Part shown: piece by piece, positions 24,469-32,800 of the stretch
Layout of the letters: every line of letters begins with the position of its first letter
Position numbering within the stretch: the stretch's first letter is position 1
Assembly (NCBI GenBank): GCA_902802945.1
Contig: CADCOC010000074.1
Coordinates: 1-51,244 of the forward strand
Direction of reading: 5' to 3'
DNA: 51,244 nt
Source: an uncultured bacterium
GTDB taxonomy: Bacteria; Verrucomicrobiota; Kiritimatiellia; RFP12; UBA1067
Translations under genes and position numbers: made by a program
Notes under the pieces: generated by a model
Told to the model about the DNA's origin: nothing
What the model saw: only the letters and a program-made list of their open reading frames with translations
Databases searched by the model: none

Positions 24469-27162
24469 TCATCCAAAACTTTTCATCGCCTGTTCCAAGG
24501 TGAGGGAGCTGTTGATGGCGTTGTCCGGCACAAGCAGATACCGCCATGGTTTCGATTCAGGAGAGCACTCATTCGCGTAATGGCACCACTTGAGCGCCGC
24601 TTCTTTCTTCGCCTGGACGATTGCGTCGTCAACCTTGTCCGTCGCCTTCACCTCGCAAAGCAGTTTATCCGCCGTCGTCTCCACCACGAAGTCTGGCGTG
24701 TATTCGTTCGGACCGTACCAGAGGCGTAGGTTGCTCAGCGTCGGCTTGAACCACTTTTGCACAGCCGCCTCACGCTCCAGCATCACTGCGAACTCCCTTT
24801 CAGGATCGCTATCGAATTTCTGGAGAGAGAAGAGGCACTTGGCGAAGCCGTTGAAAACCATGTTGCGAATCTGCGATTTCTCGCCGTCGGCAAGCGGCAC
24901 GTCGAACGGTCGCGGATTTTCATCTGCGCCCATGGTCAGTGTGTTGGCCTTGAGCTGCAGCGGCCCAGACGAAACGACCACTCGATCCTCGCTCGAATCA
25001 TACACGGCGTGTTCCAGTATCTGACGCCTCACGCTCTCCGCCAGAGACCGCCTGTTGTTTCTCATGCAGTTCAACATCTCATCCGCCGGCAGTTTCCCCA
25101 CAAGGTGCCGAATGCACGAGTCGCAAAGGCCGCCGATCAGCTCCAGGTTGGCATCGTAGTCGATGTCGTTGAACGCCGCCACGTCGGCGACAAGATCGCC
25201 GATGTATCGCTCAACGTCCGCGTCCGTCAGTTCGGCAACGCCGCTCTGCCCCTTCACGTCGCGCACACGCCGGTCCGCCACGAAGTCATAGACGAGCCGG
25301 TCGTCGCGCAAGGCGTAGTTCACCTTTTCGTGGTCAAGGGTGAATGAGGTAATCCGCATCGTGGTCGCACCGGGAGATATGGTGATGTGCGGGATTTCGA
25401 TCATCGAATCCGAGATAAGGCGAAGCGCCGAGGCGACGGCGTCCGAAACATCCGCGTCATCGCGGCGGTCGCGGGGCGACCGCCCTACCATTTCCGCAAT
25501 CTGCGCTTGCACTTCCGCACTCGATAAATCAATGCCTTGGGACGACGTATCGCTCGCAACGAGCTCGCCGATGGCTTTGATGGCTTCATCAGTTGCGGCG
25601 GGCAGAGGCCTGCCCGCCATACCATCGCCCGGTAGGGCGGTCGCCCCGCGACCGCCGCCCGACGCCACCACCCTTGGTGCATCCGTTACCACCCTCTTCG
25701 GTGCGGACGGTACCTCGCGCTCGCGGATCATGATCTGCTTCTTGCGCGCCGCCTGGATGATCTCGTCGAACTTGTCGTGCGAGACGATGGAGAGCGTGTC
25801 GATCTCCATCACGCCCGTCCGCTTGCCGTAGGGGAGACGCAGCCCGCGCCCGATCGTCTGCTCCACGAGGTTCGGCGAGTTCGCCGCCCTGAGCGGCACG
25901 ATGGTGTAGAGGTTCGTGACGTCCCAGCCCTCGCTGAGCATGTTCACGTGGATGACGATCTCGATCTTGTTGCCGGGTCTCTCGATATCCAGCAGCTGCG
26001 CAATCGCCTCGGCGTTCTCGCCGCGCGATTTGTAATCGACCTTGATTACCTTGTCCGCGTACTTGCCCCCGTGGAAGCCGTCGCTTTTGATATATGCCTC
26101 GATCTCGCCCGCATACACCGTATCGGGCGCGACCACCAGCACGAATGGCTTGATCTTCTCCACGCCGTTCTTGAAGGCATATTCCGCAAGCGCCGTTTTC
26201 GTGGCCTCATGCACAAGCATGGCGTCAACCAGTTTCTGGTGGTCAAGGTCGTCTGCGCGGTTCACGTAGTCGTCGTTGCGGAAATTCTGCCGCCGCACGA
26301 CGGCCGGTTCCTTCACGAAACCGTCTGCCATGGCCTTGGCAAGGCCGTATTCGCAAAGGATATCACGAAACGGCTTTCCGCCTGCTCGAGGCGTGGCCGT
26401 CATCTCAATTCCGAGGACGGGCTGAAGTTCGCTGATGGTCGCGCAACCGGCGTCGGCCCGGTAATGGTGCGCCTCGTCCATCAGCACAACCAAGTCTTCG
26501 CGGCTCTTGAGGTAGTCGAAGTAGCTCTGCCCGATGCGCTCGTTCAGACGGCGGATCTTCGCCACGTCCTTCAATGCCTCGTCGTGAGTATCATTCTTGG
26601 TGCCGCTTTCGGTGAGCAGTTGGATGTTGAATACGTTGATGGCGATGGAGTGTCCGAGGAGGTCACGCTCGTCCAGCATACCCGCACCGCTCTGATAGGT
26701 ATCGCCCGTCACGACAATGGGCTTCTTCGTGGCGAAGCACTCCAACCCCTTGAACACATATTTCTTCGTGCCTTCCGTGAAGTCGGCGATCAGTTTCTCG
26801 TAGATCGTCTTGCCGGGCGCGATCACCACGAAATTGCGCAAGCACTTCACGCGATAGAGATAGGCGATGATCGCGCCCATGAGACGCGTCTTGCCCACGC
26901 CCGTCGCGAGCGCAAAACAGAACGAAAGGAAACTCCAGTCGAACTCCGCCGCCGACGGAAGGTTGACTTCTGGATATTGCGCCTGCGGAAAGATTGCGCG
27001 CACGGCGGCAAGCTGCGCCTCCAGCGCGGCCTCGTCTGCGCCCTTCTTCAGCCCCGCCGCCTCAATCGCCGCCGCGAGCCGCTTGAGCGATTCCGCCTGC
27101 GGTGCCCGCAGGCTCAGCCGCTTGCAGATGTCATCCAGCACTGCATCTTTTTCTTCAAGCAT
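24469..27162 (-). CDS. res: type III restriction enzyme, Res subunit
   Basis: An 897-residue superfamily 2 helicase-nuclease that, with Mod, translocates on DNA and cleaves unmodified sites. Motifs: Walker A FALATGVGKT (86-92), DEAH box LMDEAHHYRAD (229-232), TATPR (255-259), motif VI QTIGRGLRLP (435-444), and a C-terminal PD-(D/E)XK nuclease (YTPDFVVETTADKLLCEVKA, about 805-830). Palindromes insert about 22 residues at 502-523 and about 11 at 559-569, between the helicase core and the rest, where a linker is tolerated. AAAGG precedes the start. Partner mod is 64 bases upstream. Confidence 0.95.
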   Translation of the reverse strand: MLEEKDAVLDDICKRLSLRAPQAESLKRLAAAIEAAGLKKGADEAALEAQLAAVRAIFPQAQYPEVNLPSAAEFDWSFLSFCFALATGVGKTRLMGAIIAYLYRVKCLRNFVVIAPGKTIYEKLIADFTEGTKKYVFKGLECFATKKPIVVTGDTYQSGAGMLDERDLLGHSIAINVFNIQLLTESGTKNDTHDEALKDVAKIRRLNERIGQSYFDYLKSREDLVVLMDEAHHYRADAGCATISELQPVLGIEMTATPRAGGKPFRDILCEYGLAKAMADGFVKEPAVVRRQNFRNDDYVNRADDLDHQKLVDAMLVHEATKTALAEYAFKNGVEKIKPFVLVVAPDTVYAGEIEAYIKSDGFHGGKYADKVIKVDYKSRGENAEAIAQLLDIERPGNKIEIVIHVNMLSEGWDVTNLYTIVPLRAANSPNLVEQTIGRGLRLPYGKRTGVMEIDTLSIVSHDKFDEIIQAARKKQIMIREREVPSAPKRVVTDAPRVVASGGGRGATALPGDGMAGRPLPAATDEAIKAIGELVASDTSSQGIDLSSAEVQAQIAEMVGRSPRDRRDDADVSDAVASALRLISDSMIEIPHITISPGATTMRITSFTLDHEKVNYALRDDRLVYDFVADRRVRDVKGQSGVAELTDADVERYIGDLVADVAAFNDIDYDANLELIGGLCDSCIRHLVGKLPADEMLNCMRNNRRSLAESVRRQILEHAVYDSSEDRVVVSSGPLQLKANTLTMGADENPRPFDVPLADGEKSQIRNMVFNGFAKCLFSLQKFDSDPEREFAVMLEREAAVQKWFKPTLSNLRLWYGPNEYTPDFVVETTADKLLCEVKATDKVDDAIVQAKKEAALKWCHYANECSPESKPWRYLLVPDNAINSSLTLEQAMKSFG
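25464..25489. repeat. 9-3-9 palindrome in res
   Basis: Arms GGCGGTCGC and GCGACCGCC, loop GGG, followed by CTACC. Encodes VGRSPRDRR on the res strand. Confidence 0.85.
25597..25656. repeat. two adjacent palindromes in res
   Basis: 25597-25618 has arms GGCGGGCAG/CTGCCCGCC with a 4-base loop. 25630-25656 has CGGTAGG then arms GGCGGTCGC/GCGACCGCC with loop CCC. Together they encode GGRGATALPG followed by GRPLPAAT in Res. The second is identical to the copy in mod at 27407-27433. Confidence 0.88.
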
Positions 27163-27193
27163 TTCTTTTACCTTTCTGGTTCTGACAACAACC

Positions 27194-27217
27194 GGGGGCT
27201 TGGCGCCCCCGAACCCC
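27194..27217. repeat. REP copy between mod and res
   Basis: GGGGGC-TTG-GCGCCCCC followed by GAACCCC and CGCCC. It differs by about two bases from the copy at 23551 at the end of the transposase gene, 3.6 kb away. It lies in the 64-base gap between the R-M genes. Confidence 0.85.
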
Positions 27218-27226
27218 GCCCGTGGC

Positions 27227-29080
27227 TTAATCGAAGAGTTCTCCCTGCTCCAGCTCCGGCGCGGCCATCGGCAGGTTCTTCACGTTGAGGCTATAGTCGT
27301 CGTGGCCGTATTCGCATTTGTCGAGCACCGCCTTCGGAATCTTCTTCACCGTGAGGTTCGGAAAACGCATCCCGCCCGGTAGGGCGCGATCACCGAGCGC
27401 GCCACCCGGTAGGGCGGTCGCCCCGCGACCGCCGCAATTCTCAAATCCCTTGCAGCAGATCAGCAACGTGCGCTCCGACCCCACAAGCTCGCTCAACGCC
27501 CGTAGATGCTCCGCCTTGAGGTAGTTGGTGGTTACGTAGATGTAGTCGCGTTCCGTTGATTTGCCGTGGATGAAGTATTCGCTTTCGCTCGGCGCGTAGG
27601 TGAACCCCTCCAGCTTACACACCGCCTCGGCAAGTTTCTCCGCGTCGTATTCGGGATTGATGATCATCTGCCCCCATTTATCCTTCTTGATGAGCGTGGG
27701 CGCAAGCTCGTAGAAACGATACCCGCCGCCGCCCTTCCAGTCAACGGCCTTCGTGATTCCACCCGCGTCGGTGCCGTCGATCACCTTGTCGAGCCGCACC
27801 TTGCAGTGCGTGTAACAGTGGTCGCCGAGTTCAACGCCGATCCATCGCCGCCCCATCTTATGCGCAACCGCCGCCGTCGTGCCAGAACCGAGGAAGGAAT
27901 CAAGCACCAAGTCGCCAGGGTTGGTGGCCATCTCTAAAATATGCCGTATAAGTTGTTCTGGCTTTTTCCCATTCGGGAATTCGACGGAACCTTCCTTCGT
28001 CAGATTTTTCATCCAAGCCGTCATGTCCCAATACGTTCCCATTGCATCTTTCTTATACAACTCACCATCAACAACCTCTGACGTATCTTTCAACCAAACA
28101 AATAAACGGCATTTCTCACCTTTATAGAACTGTTCATAGACACGGCCTTTATTACGTCCTGTTTTAGGCACATACTCAATTGAAACTATCTCATCTTCAA
28201 TCTTTTCCTCTGCTCGATAATCCATAATGCGTGTGCGAATTGAACTCTGTGCATTTGTTGTTTGGAAAATCAAAACCCCATACTTTTTATATGCCTCCTT
28301 TTCGGATATCTTATCTCGTTCTGCAACTTGTTTAATTGACATCACTTTCGGTTCTTTCCTAATGAATACTTTTATTTCATTTCCCTCTCCATCAATTGTA
28401 GAGCCGTGATATATCTTCTCCCCCGCATCGATCAGAACCGATGTGTATTTCCAGCTCACACCTTCACTCAAATATTGTTGAATGAGCGTGGCCATCTCAG
28501 TATAAACATACTGCGGTCTAAATTGTGAAATAGAAGTGTAATCTTTTGCGTAAATCAGGATGTACTCACAAGTCTTTTTCAATCTCTTGTCTTCCCCACC
28601 TCCTGAAGCTCCGGCGATGTTTTTCATGTTAACAGACAACATATTCACAAAATTTTCTCGACCAAATGTCTCATCACAGACAACCTTAAGATAAGCCTGT
28701 TCTTCATCATCAATATGAATCCATATAGAACCTTCACTTGAAAGTAATGATTTTAACAAGGCCAGCCGTTCCCTCATCAACCCCAACCAAATGGAATGTT
28801 CAAGACCGTCGTCGTAATGCTCGAATGCGTTGCCGGTGTTGTAGGGCGGATCGATGTAGATGCACTTCACCTTGCCGGTGAATTGCTGCTCAAGCGCCTT
28901 GAGGGCGAGGAGGTTGTCGCCGTGGATGAGCATGTTGTCAAAGATATCTTTGCCATCGCGGCGGCGCGTGGCGGCATGGTGGGATTTCGCAGTATCCTCC
29001 ACCAGAACGCGCGGCTCAAGGCGCGGTCGCTTATCCTTGCCGATCCAGGTGAGTTCAAGCTTTTGCTTCTGTTGCTGCAT
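27227..29080 (-). CDS. mod: type III R-M adenine methyltransferase, Mod subunit
   Basis: A 617-residue beta-class N6-adenine methyltransferase. DPPYNTG is at 77-83 and the SAM motif FLGSGTT at 396-402, in the Mod order. Mod recognises the asymmetric target, protects it by methylation and guides Res. Residues between the motifs (about 100-370) form the target-recognition domain; this part (about 27960-28780) is visibly AT-rich against GC-rich flanks, suggesting import by recombination. Two palindromes near the C-terminus encode GGRGATALPG and GDRALPGG. AAAGGAATTAACC precedes the start. First gene of mod-res-ASCH. Confidence 0.96.
   Translation of the reverse strand: MQQQKQKLELTWIGKDKRPRLEPRVLVEDTAKSHHAATRRRDGKDIFDNMLIHGDNLLALKALEQQFTGKVKCIYIDPPYNTGNAFEHYDDGLEHSIWLGLMRERLALLKSLLSSEGSIWIHIDDEEQAYLKVVCDETFGRENFVNMLSVNMKNIAGASGGGEDKRLKKTCEYILIYAKDYTSISQFRPQYVYTEMATLIQQYLSEGVSWKYTSVLIDAGEKIYHGSTIDGEGNEIKVFIRKEPKVMSIKQVAERDKISEKEAYKKYGVLIFQTTNAQSSIRTRIMDYRAEEKIEDEIVSIEYVPKTGRNKGRVYEQFYKGEKCRLFVWLKDTSEVVDGELYKKDAMGTYWDMTAWMKNLTKEGSVEFPNGKKPEQLIRHILEMATNPGDLVLDSFLGSGTTAAVAHKMGRRWIGVELGDHCYTHCKVRLDKVIDGTDAGGITKAVDWKGGGGYRFYELAPTLIKKDKWGQMIINPEYDAEKLAEAVCKLEGFTYAPSESEYFIHGKSTERDYIYVTTNYLKAEHLRALSELVGSERTLLICCKGFENCGGRGATALPGGALGDRALPGGMRFPNLTVKKIPKAVLDKCEYGHDDYSLNVKNLPMAAPELEQGELFD
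27377..27433. repeat. two adjacent palindromes in mod
   Basis: 27377-27403 has CGGTAGG then arms GGCGCGATC/GAGCGCGCC (one mismatch, loop ACC). 27407-27433 has CGGTAGG then arms GGCGGTCGC/GCGACCGCC (loop CCC). Both read through in frame. Confidence 0.88.
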
Positions 29081-29104
29081 GGTTAATTCCTTTCGATTCT
29101 TTTC

Positions 29105-29185
29105 GGCGCGCTCGGCGAGCGCGCCCTACCGCTGCCATCCGGCGCGCTCGGCGAGCGCGCCCTACCGCTGCCATCCGGCGCGCTC
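29105..29185. repeat. tandem palindromes between mod and the toxin-antitoxin promoter
   Basis: Two full copies (29105-29131 and 29141-29167; arms GGCGCGCTC/GAGCGCGCC, loop GGC, then CTACCG) and a third left arm (29177-29185), with period 36 and spacer CTGCCATCC. It lies upstream of mod and just before the divergent promoter at 29208. Confidence 0.88.
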
Positions 29186-29207
29186 GGTGATTTTGTATAG
29201 CATATTC

Positions 29208-29237
29208 TTGACGATGCAAGTACGATTCTGATATACT
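29208..29237 (+). promoter_or_regulatory. promoter of the toxin-antitoxin operon
   Basis: TTGACG (29208-29213), an 18-base spacer and TATACT (29232-29237) preceded by TGA, so both a -35 and an extended -10 are present. The antitoxin ATG is 27 bases downstream with AAAGGAGA between. Autoregulation by the antitoxin is expected of the family. Confidence 0.7.
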
Positions 29238-29263
29238 GTGCGGTGCAAAGGAGAATCAGAATT

Positions 29264-29608
29264 ATGGCACAGGTTAACTTCAGAATCGACGACGAAACCA
29301 AGCGGCAGGCCGAAGAGCTCTTCGGCCAAATGGGGTTCACCATGTCCTCGGCGATCATGGTGTTCATCAAGCAGTCCATCAACGAGCGGGGCATCCCGTT
29401 CAAGGTCTGTGTCCCCACCACTCTTACCGAGACGGAACTTCTCCGCCGCATTGATGACGTGAAACATGGCCGCAACTGCCATGTGCATACCGATGAGGAG
29501 ATGAATCGCCTGATTGCCGAGGCGGAGAAAAGCCAATGCTCCCAAAAGCGCGCCAAGGCAAAGCGCCGCCAGCCGGGCAGAACCGCTCGCCGGAGGCTGT
29601 CGGCATGA
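29264..29608 (+). CDS. RelB/DinJ-type ribbon-helix-helix antitoxin
   Basis: A 114-residue antitoxin. The N-terminus VNFRIDDETKRQAEELFGQM, followed by TMSSAIMVFIKQ, is the RelB/DinJ ribbon-helix-helix pattern that binds its own operator as a dimer. The C-terminal part should wrap the toxin. An unusual basic tail (QKRAKAKRRQPGRTARRRL) extends it. The start at 29264 follows AAAGGAGA; a GTG at 29243 is in frame but lies at the transcription start. Its stop overlaps the toxin ATG. Confidence 0.88.
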   Translation: MAQVNFRIDDETKRQAEELFGQMGFTMSSAIMVFIKQSINERGIPFKVCVPTTLTETELLRRIDDVKHGRNCHVHTDEEMNRLIAEAEKSQCSQKRAKAKRRQPGRTARRRLSA

Positions 29609-29862
29609 AGAAGGTCTGGCATGACAAAGCCTGGGATCAATTCTGCGGTATTCTTCAAAGCAATGCGCGGATGGCAAAGCGCATCCAGACCCTTTTGCAA
29701 AGCATCGACCGCAACGGCTATAGCTGCATTGGCAAACCAGAACCGCTCAAGGGGAATCTGGTCGGCAAATGGAGCGTCCGGATAGACGAGATGAATCGCT
29801 TGATCTTCGCGATTGTAGGCGATTCTCTTGAAATCTATTCCTGCGCGGGGCATTACGAATAG
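29605..29862 (+). CDS. yoeB: YoeB-family mRNA interferase toxin
   Basis: An 85-residue RelE-superfamily toxin that cleaves mRNA in the ribosomal A site. Alignment with E. coli YoeB from memory places the catalytic residues at the same numbers: E46 (KPEPLKG), R65 (MNRLIFAI) and H83-Y84 at the C-terminus (CAGHYE). The start at 29605 overlaps the antitoxin stop (ATGA). YoeB usually pairs with a YefM-type antitoxin; here the partner is DinJ/RelB-like. It ends three bases from the convergent Z1 gene. Confidence 0.93.
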   Translation: MKKVWHDKAWDQFCGILQSNARMAKRIQTLLQSIDRNGYSCIGKPEPLKGNLVGKWSVRIDEMNRLIFAIVGDSLEIYSCAGHYE

Positions 29863-29865
29863 ACC

Positions 29866-32800
29866 TCAGTTGTGGTAATGGTAGGTCATCGGGTGCTGGC
29901 TTACCAAGGTGATGTCGTTTACGTTCAGCACCTCGGGCGTCATCAGTCCGTTGAGCGTAGCGGCGTCCGCATCGTTCGGCGCGAAGAAATCGCGGAACTT
30001 CGGCTGTTCGCAAACCACCATCTCCAGAAGTTCCTTTGTGGCGATTGGCTTGTTCTCGCGCTGGAGGATCGTGATTACCGCCTGCAGCAATTCGTTTTCT
30101 AGCCGATTCTCATCGTCTTCCGCCCAGCCGTTGATGCAGTAGGCGTTGCGCTTTTCCATCTTGTGGTATTTGAATCCGTCAAGCGGATTGTTGATGTGCT
30201 GGGCGAAGAAGTTTTCATTGCAGCGTAGGCCGAGGCGTTCCAGCATCTTGCAGAGCAGTTCCTTCCGTTGCATCGGGAAGTTGTGCTCCTTAAGGATATC
30301 CTCAACGTTCTGGCAGAACACGCGTGGCGTCACAGACCGCACGAAATCGAGATTGTCGTCCACGCATACCGTGAAGAAGCCGTCAGGCGCGTGCTCTGGC
30401 CAGTAGAAAGAGATGTTCACGCATGGTGCGCCGAGGCAATCCACTCCTACTGGACGAACCAGGTACAACTGGAGAGTGGGACGTTGATGGTGTGCGCTCT
30501 TGTGAACACGAGCCATGTATTCTCCCGAGGACCTGTTGCGGAATCCGCGCAAGCTCACGTTCTTGACCGGATCTGTCACGTCGTCGAAACGCGCATGGAT
30601 TGCCTCTGGCACCGGATCGGCACCATCTTTCTCCTCAAGTTCCTGAACCAGAAGCGCAACCCTGTCCGCGATGGATGCGTCTTCTTCGCCCTTTGGCAGG
30701 GAGTCGTCGTAATGCTTCGACAAGGTACCATTATTCTGATGGCGTTTGTTCTCAAGTACTTCTGCAACCTGTCCCTGAAATTTGTCCAAAGTTTCCACGT
30801 CTTCGCGATTTATGACTTCTGCACGAATCATGGCATAGAACGACACGTGCAATCGGGCAGATGAAGTGCGAATGACATCTTTGCCTGCAAGAACACCTTG
30901 AGGCGCACCAACGCTTACGTCGTGTCCACCGATATTCAAAGATTCTTTTACATTCTTGGGATTGCCTATCACCACGTCCCAGTTTATGGAATCGCTGCCG
31001 GCTATGTCGCGCAGGATTCCTTTCAGTATCTTGCGAGAGCTATCGGGGTAATACGGAAGAAGTCTCTCAAGGAAGGCATACATGGCATTGCGGTCGATGT
31101 TCTCCCATAGCGGAGTGGCTGCGTATGGATATTCTCCGGCATGGTTGCCTTGTACGCGTTCCTTCTGCGTGCCAAGTTTTGCAATGAACGACGCACAGGC
31201 GTCAAATGCACGCTGGCGTTTTTCAGCGGAGGCGTAGAAGTCGTCGATGGAGCCGATTGTGCCTATATCAGCATCAAGTGCGCGGCGGGCATGCGCACGG
31301 CCCGAAAGCCCGCGTCCCCAGCAGTATATCTGCTGATAGTGGGAAGGATCGGAAGGCGAGAACTTCTGCTTGAAGTTGTCGGCAATAGATTCGTGCATGC
31401 GCATCTCGAGCATCGCGATGCGCTTCATCTCACCCAGTGCAGCAAAGTTCATCCACACGCGCGGCAGAAGCTCGTAACCGGGGCGGTAGCCGAACCAACG
31501 CCCCATCTGCGTGAGCGTGTCCACGCATGTGCTGCTGCGCACGCGGTCGAAGTAGCTCACGGTCAAGCCGGGAAGCGTGAGGCCGCGCCCGATGGTGTTG
31601 CCGCCGCTCACGATCCAGAGGTGGTCGTCCGTAAGCTCCATCGTGCCCGGCTCCTGGTTGTAGAGCGCCTGTTCCTCTTTCCCAATCGGCGTGCTATTTA
31701 TGACGATGGGATGGACGTACTGCTGCCATCCTTCGAGGAAGTGGTTGAGATTCGCCGCCACGTCCTCCCATGTCGGATAGTCAAATACTCCTTCTCCGTA
31801 GTTCTGCGCCGGATCAGCATTTTCATTGAACAGCTCGTTGAAATTCTCCAGCGTGAACTGCTGCGTCTGCTCGTTCCACACATCATGGCAGAATTCCGCA
31901 AAGGCAGCACGCGCCTCAGGCGTCTCGCAATGCGCGACGATGAAGCCGTGTGGCACTTTATGCTCGTCCTCGTATAGCAGTAGGTCTTTCGTGGCGGAGT
32001 GGACGGTGCGGACATGATGCACGTTTATGATCATCGTCGTCCAGCGGTTGTCGCGTTTTTCGCGCTTTGCCACATCGGTTATCTTGCTGCGCATGAAGCG
32101 CCGAACGGCGGCAGTGCAGAACGCCCAGGCAATTGCCGTCTTCAGGCTCCTCCATTCGGTGGTGGTGTTCTTGTACGTGCAGTTGAGATCAAGATCTGCA
32201 TTGACTGCCCCGCTCTGGCGTAGCGGCGTGAGGATGTTTGCGTTTTCCTGGTCCGTGATCGGGCAGATGATCGGCATACGCGGCTCGACGGATGCGATGT
32301 CGTGCCCGAATATCGCTTCGACGCCAAAGTATTGCGGCACCATTTCAAGCGATTGGATGAAGTCGGCGTAGATAGGCGTGTGCGTAGGCCCTTCGTTCAG
32401 GATATTCGCGTATGGCGTGGCCGTGTATGCGATGTATGCGCACTTAGCGAAAGGATAGGCGTATGAACCGGTTTCCGGGTTTGGGCCAACCACTTCGCAG
32501 ACTGCGGAATTGATGGAACTTCTCTCTCTTGCAATATCCAAGATGGAGTTAAGAAGCAGCACGAAAGCGCCACAGGAGTTATCGCTGTCGCCCAGTGCCT
32601 TGCTGTAGAAAGCCGTGATGAGATTTTGCACGGGCGGATCGGTGAATTCATCCATGCCTAGCAGTTTTCGGTACGCGGCACTGTTAACGATCTCGTCACG
32701 CTTGTTCTTTTTGCTCAGGTTGCCTTTCAGCAAATCGTTGATTTCGCCGAAAGCCATTGCCTCAGGCGTCTTCGCGCCGATGTCCGGCCAGTCGCGTCCG

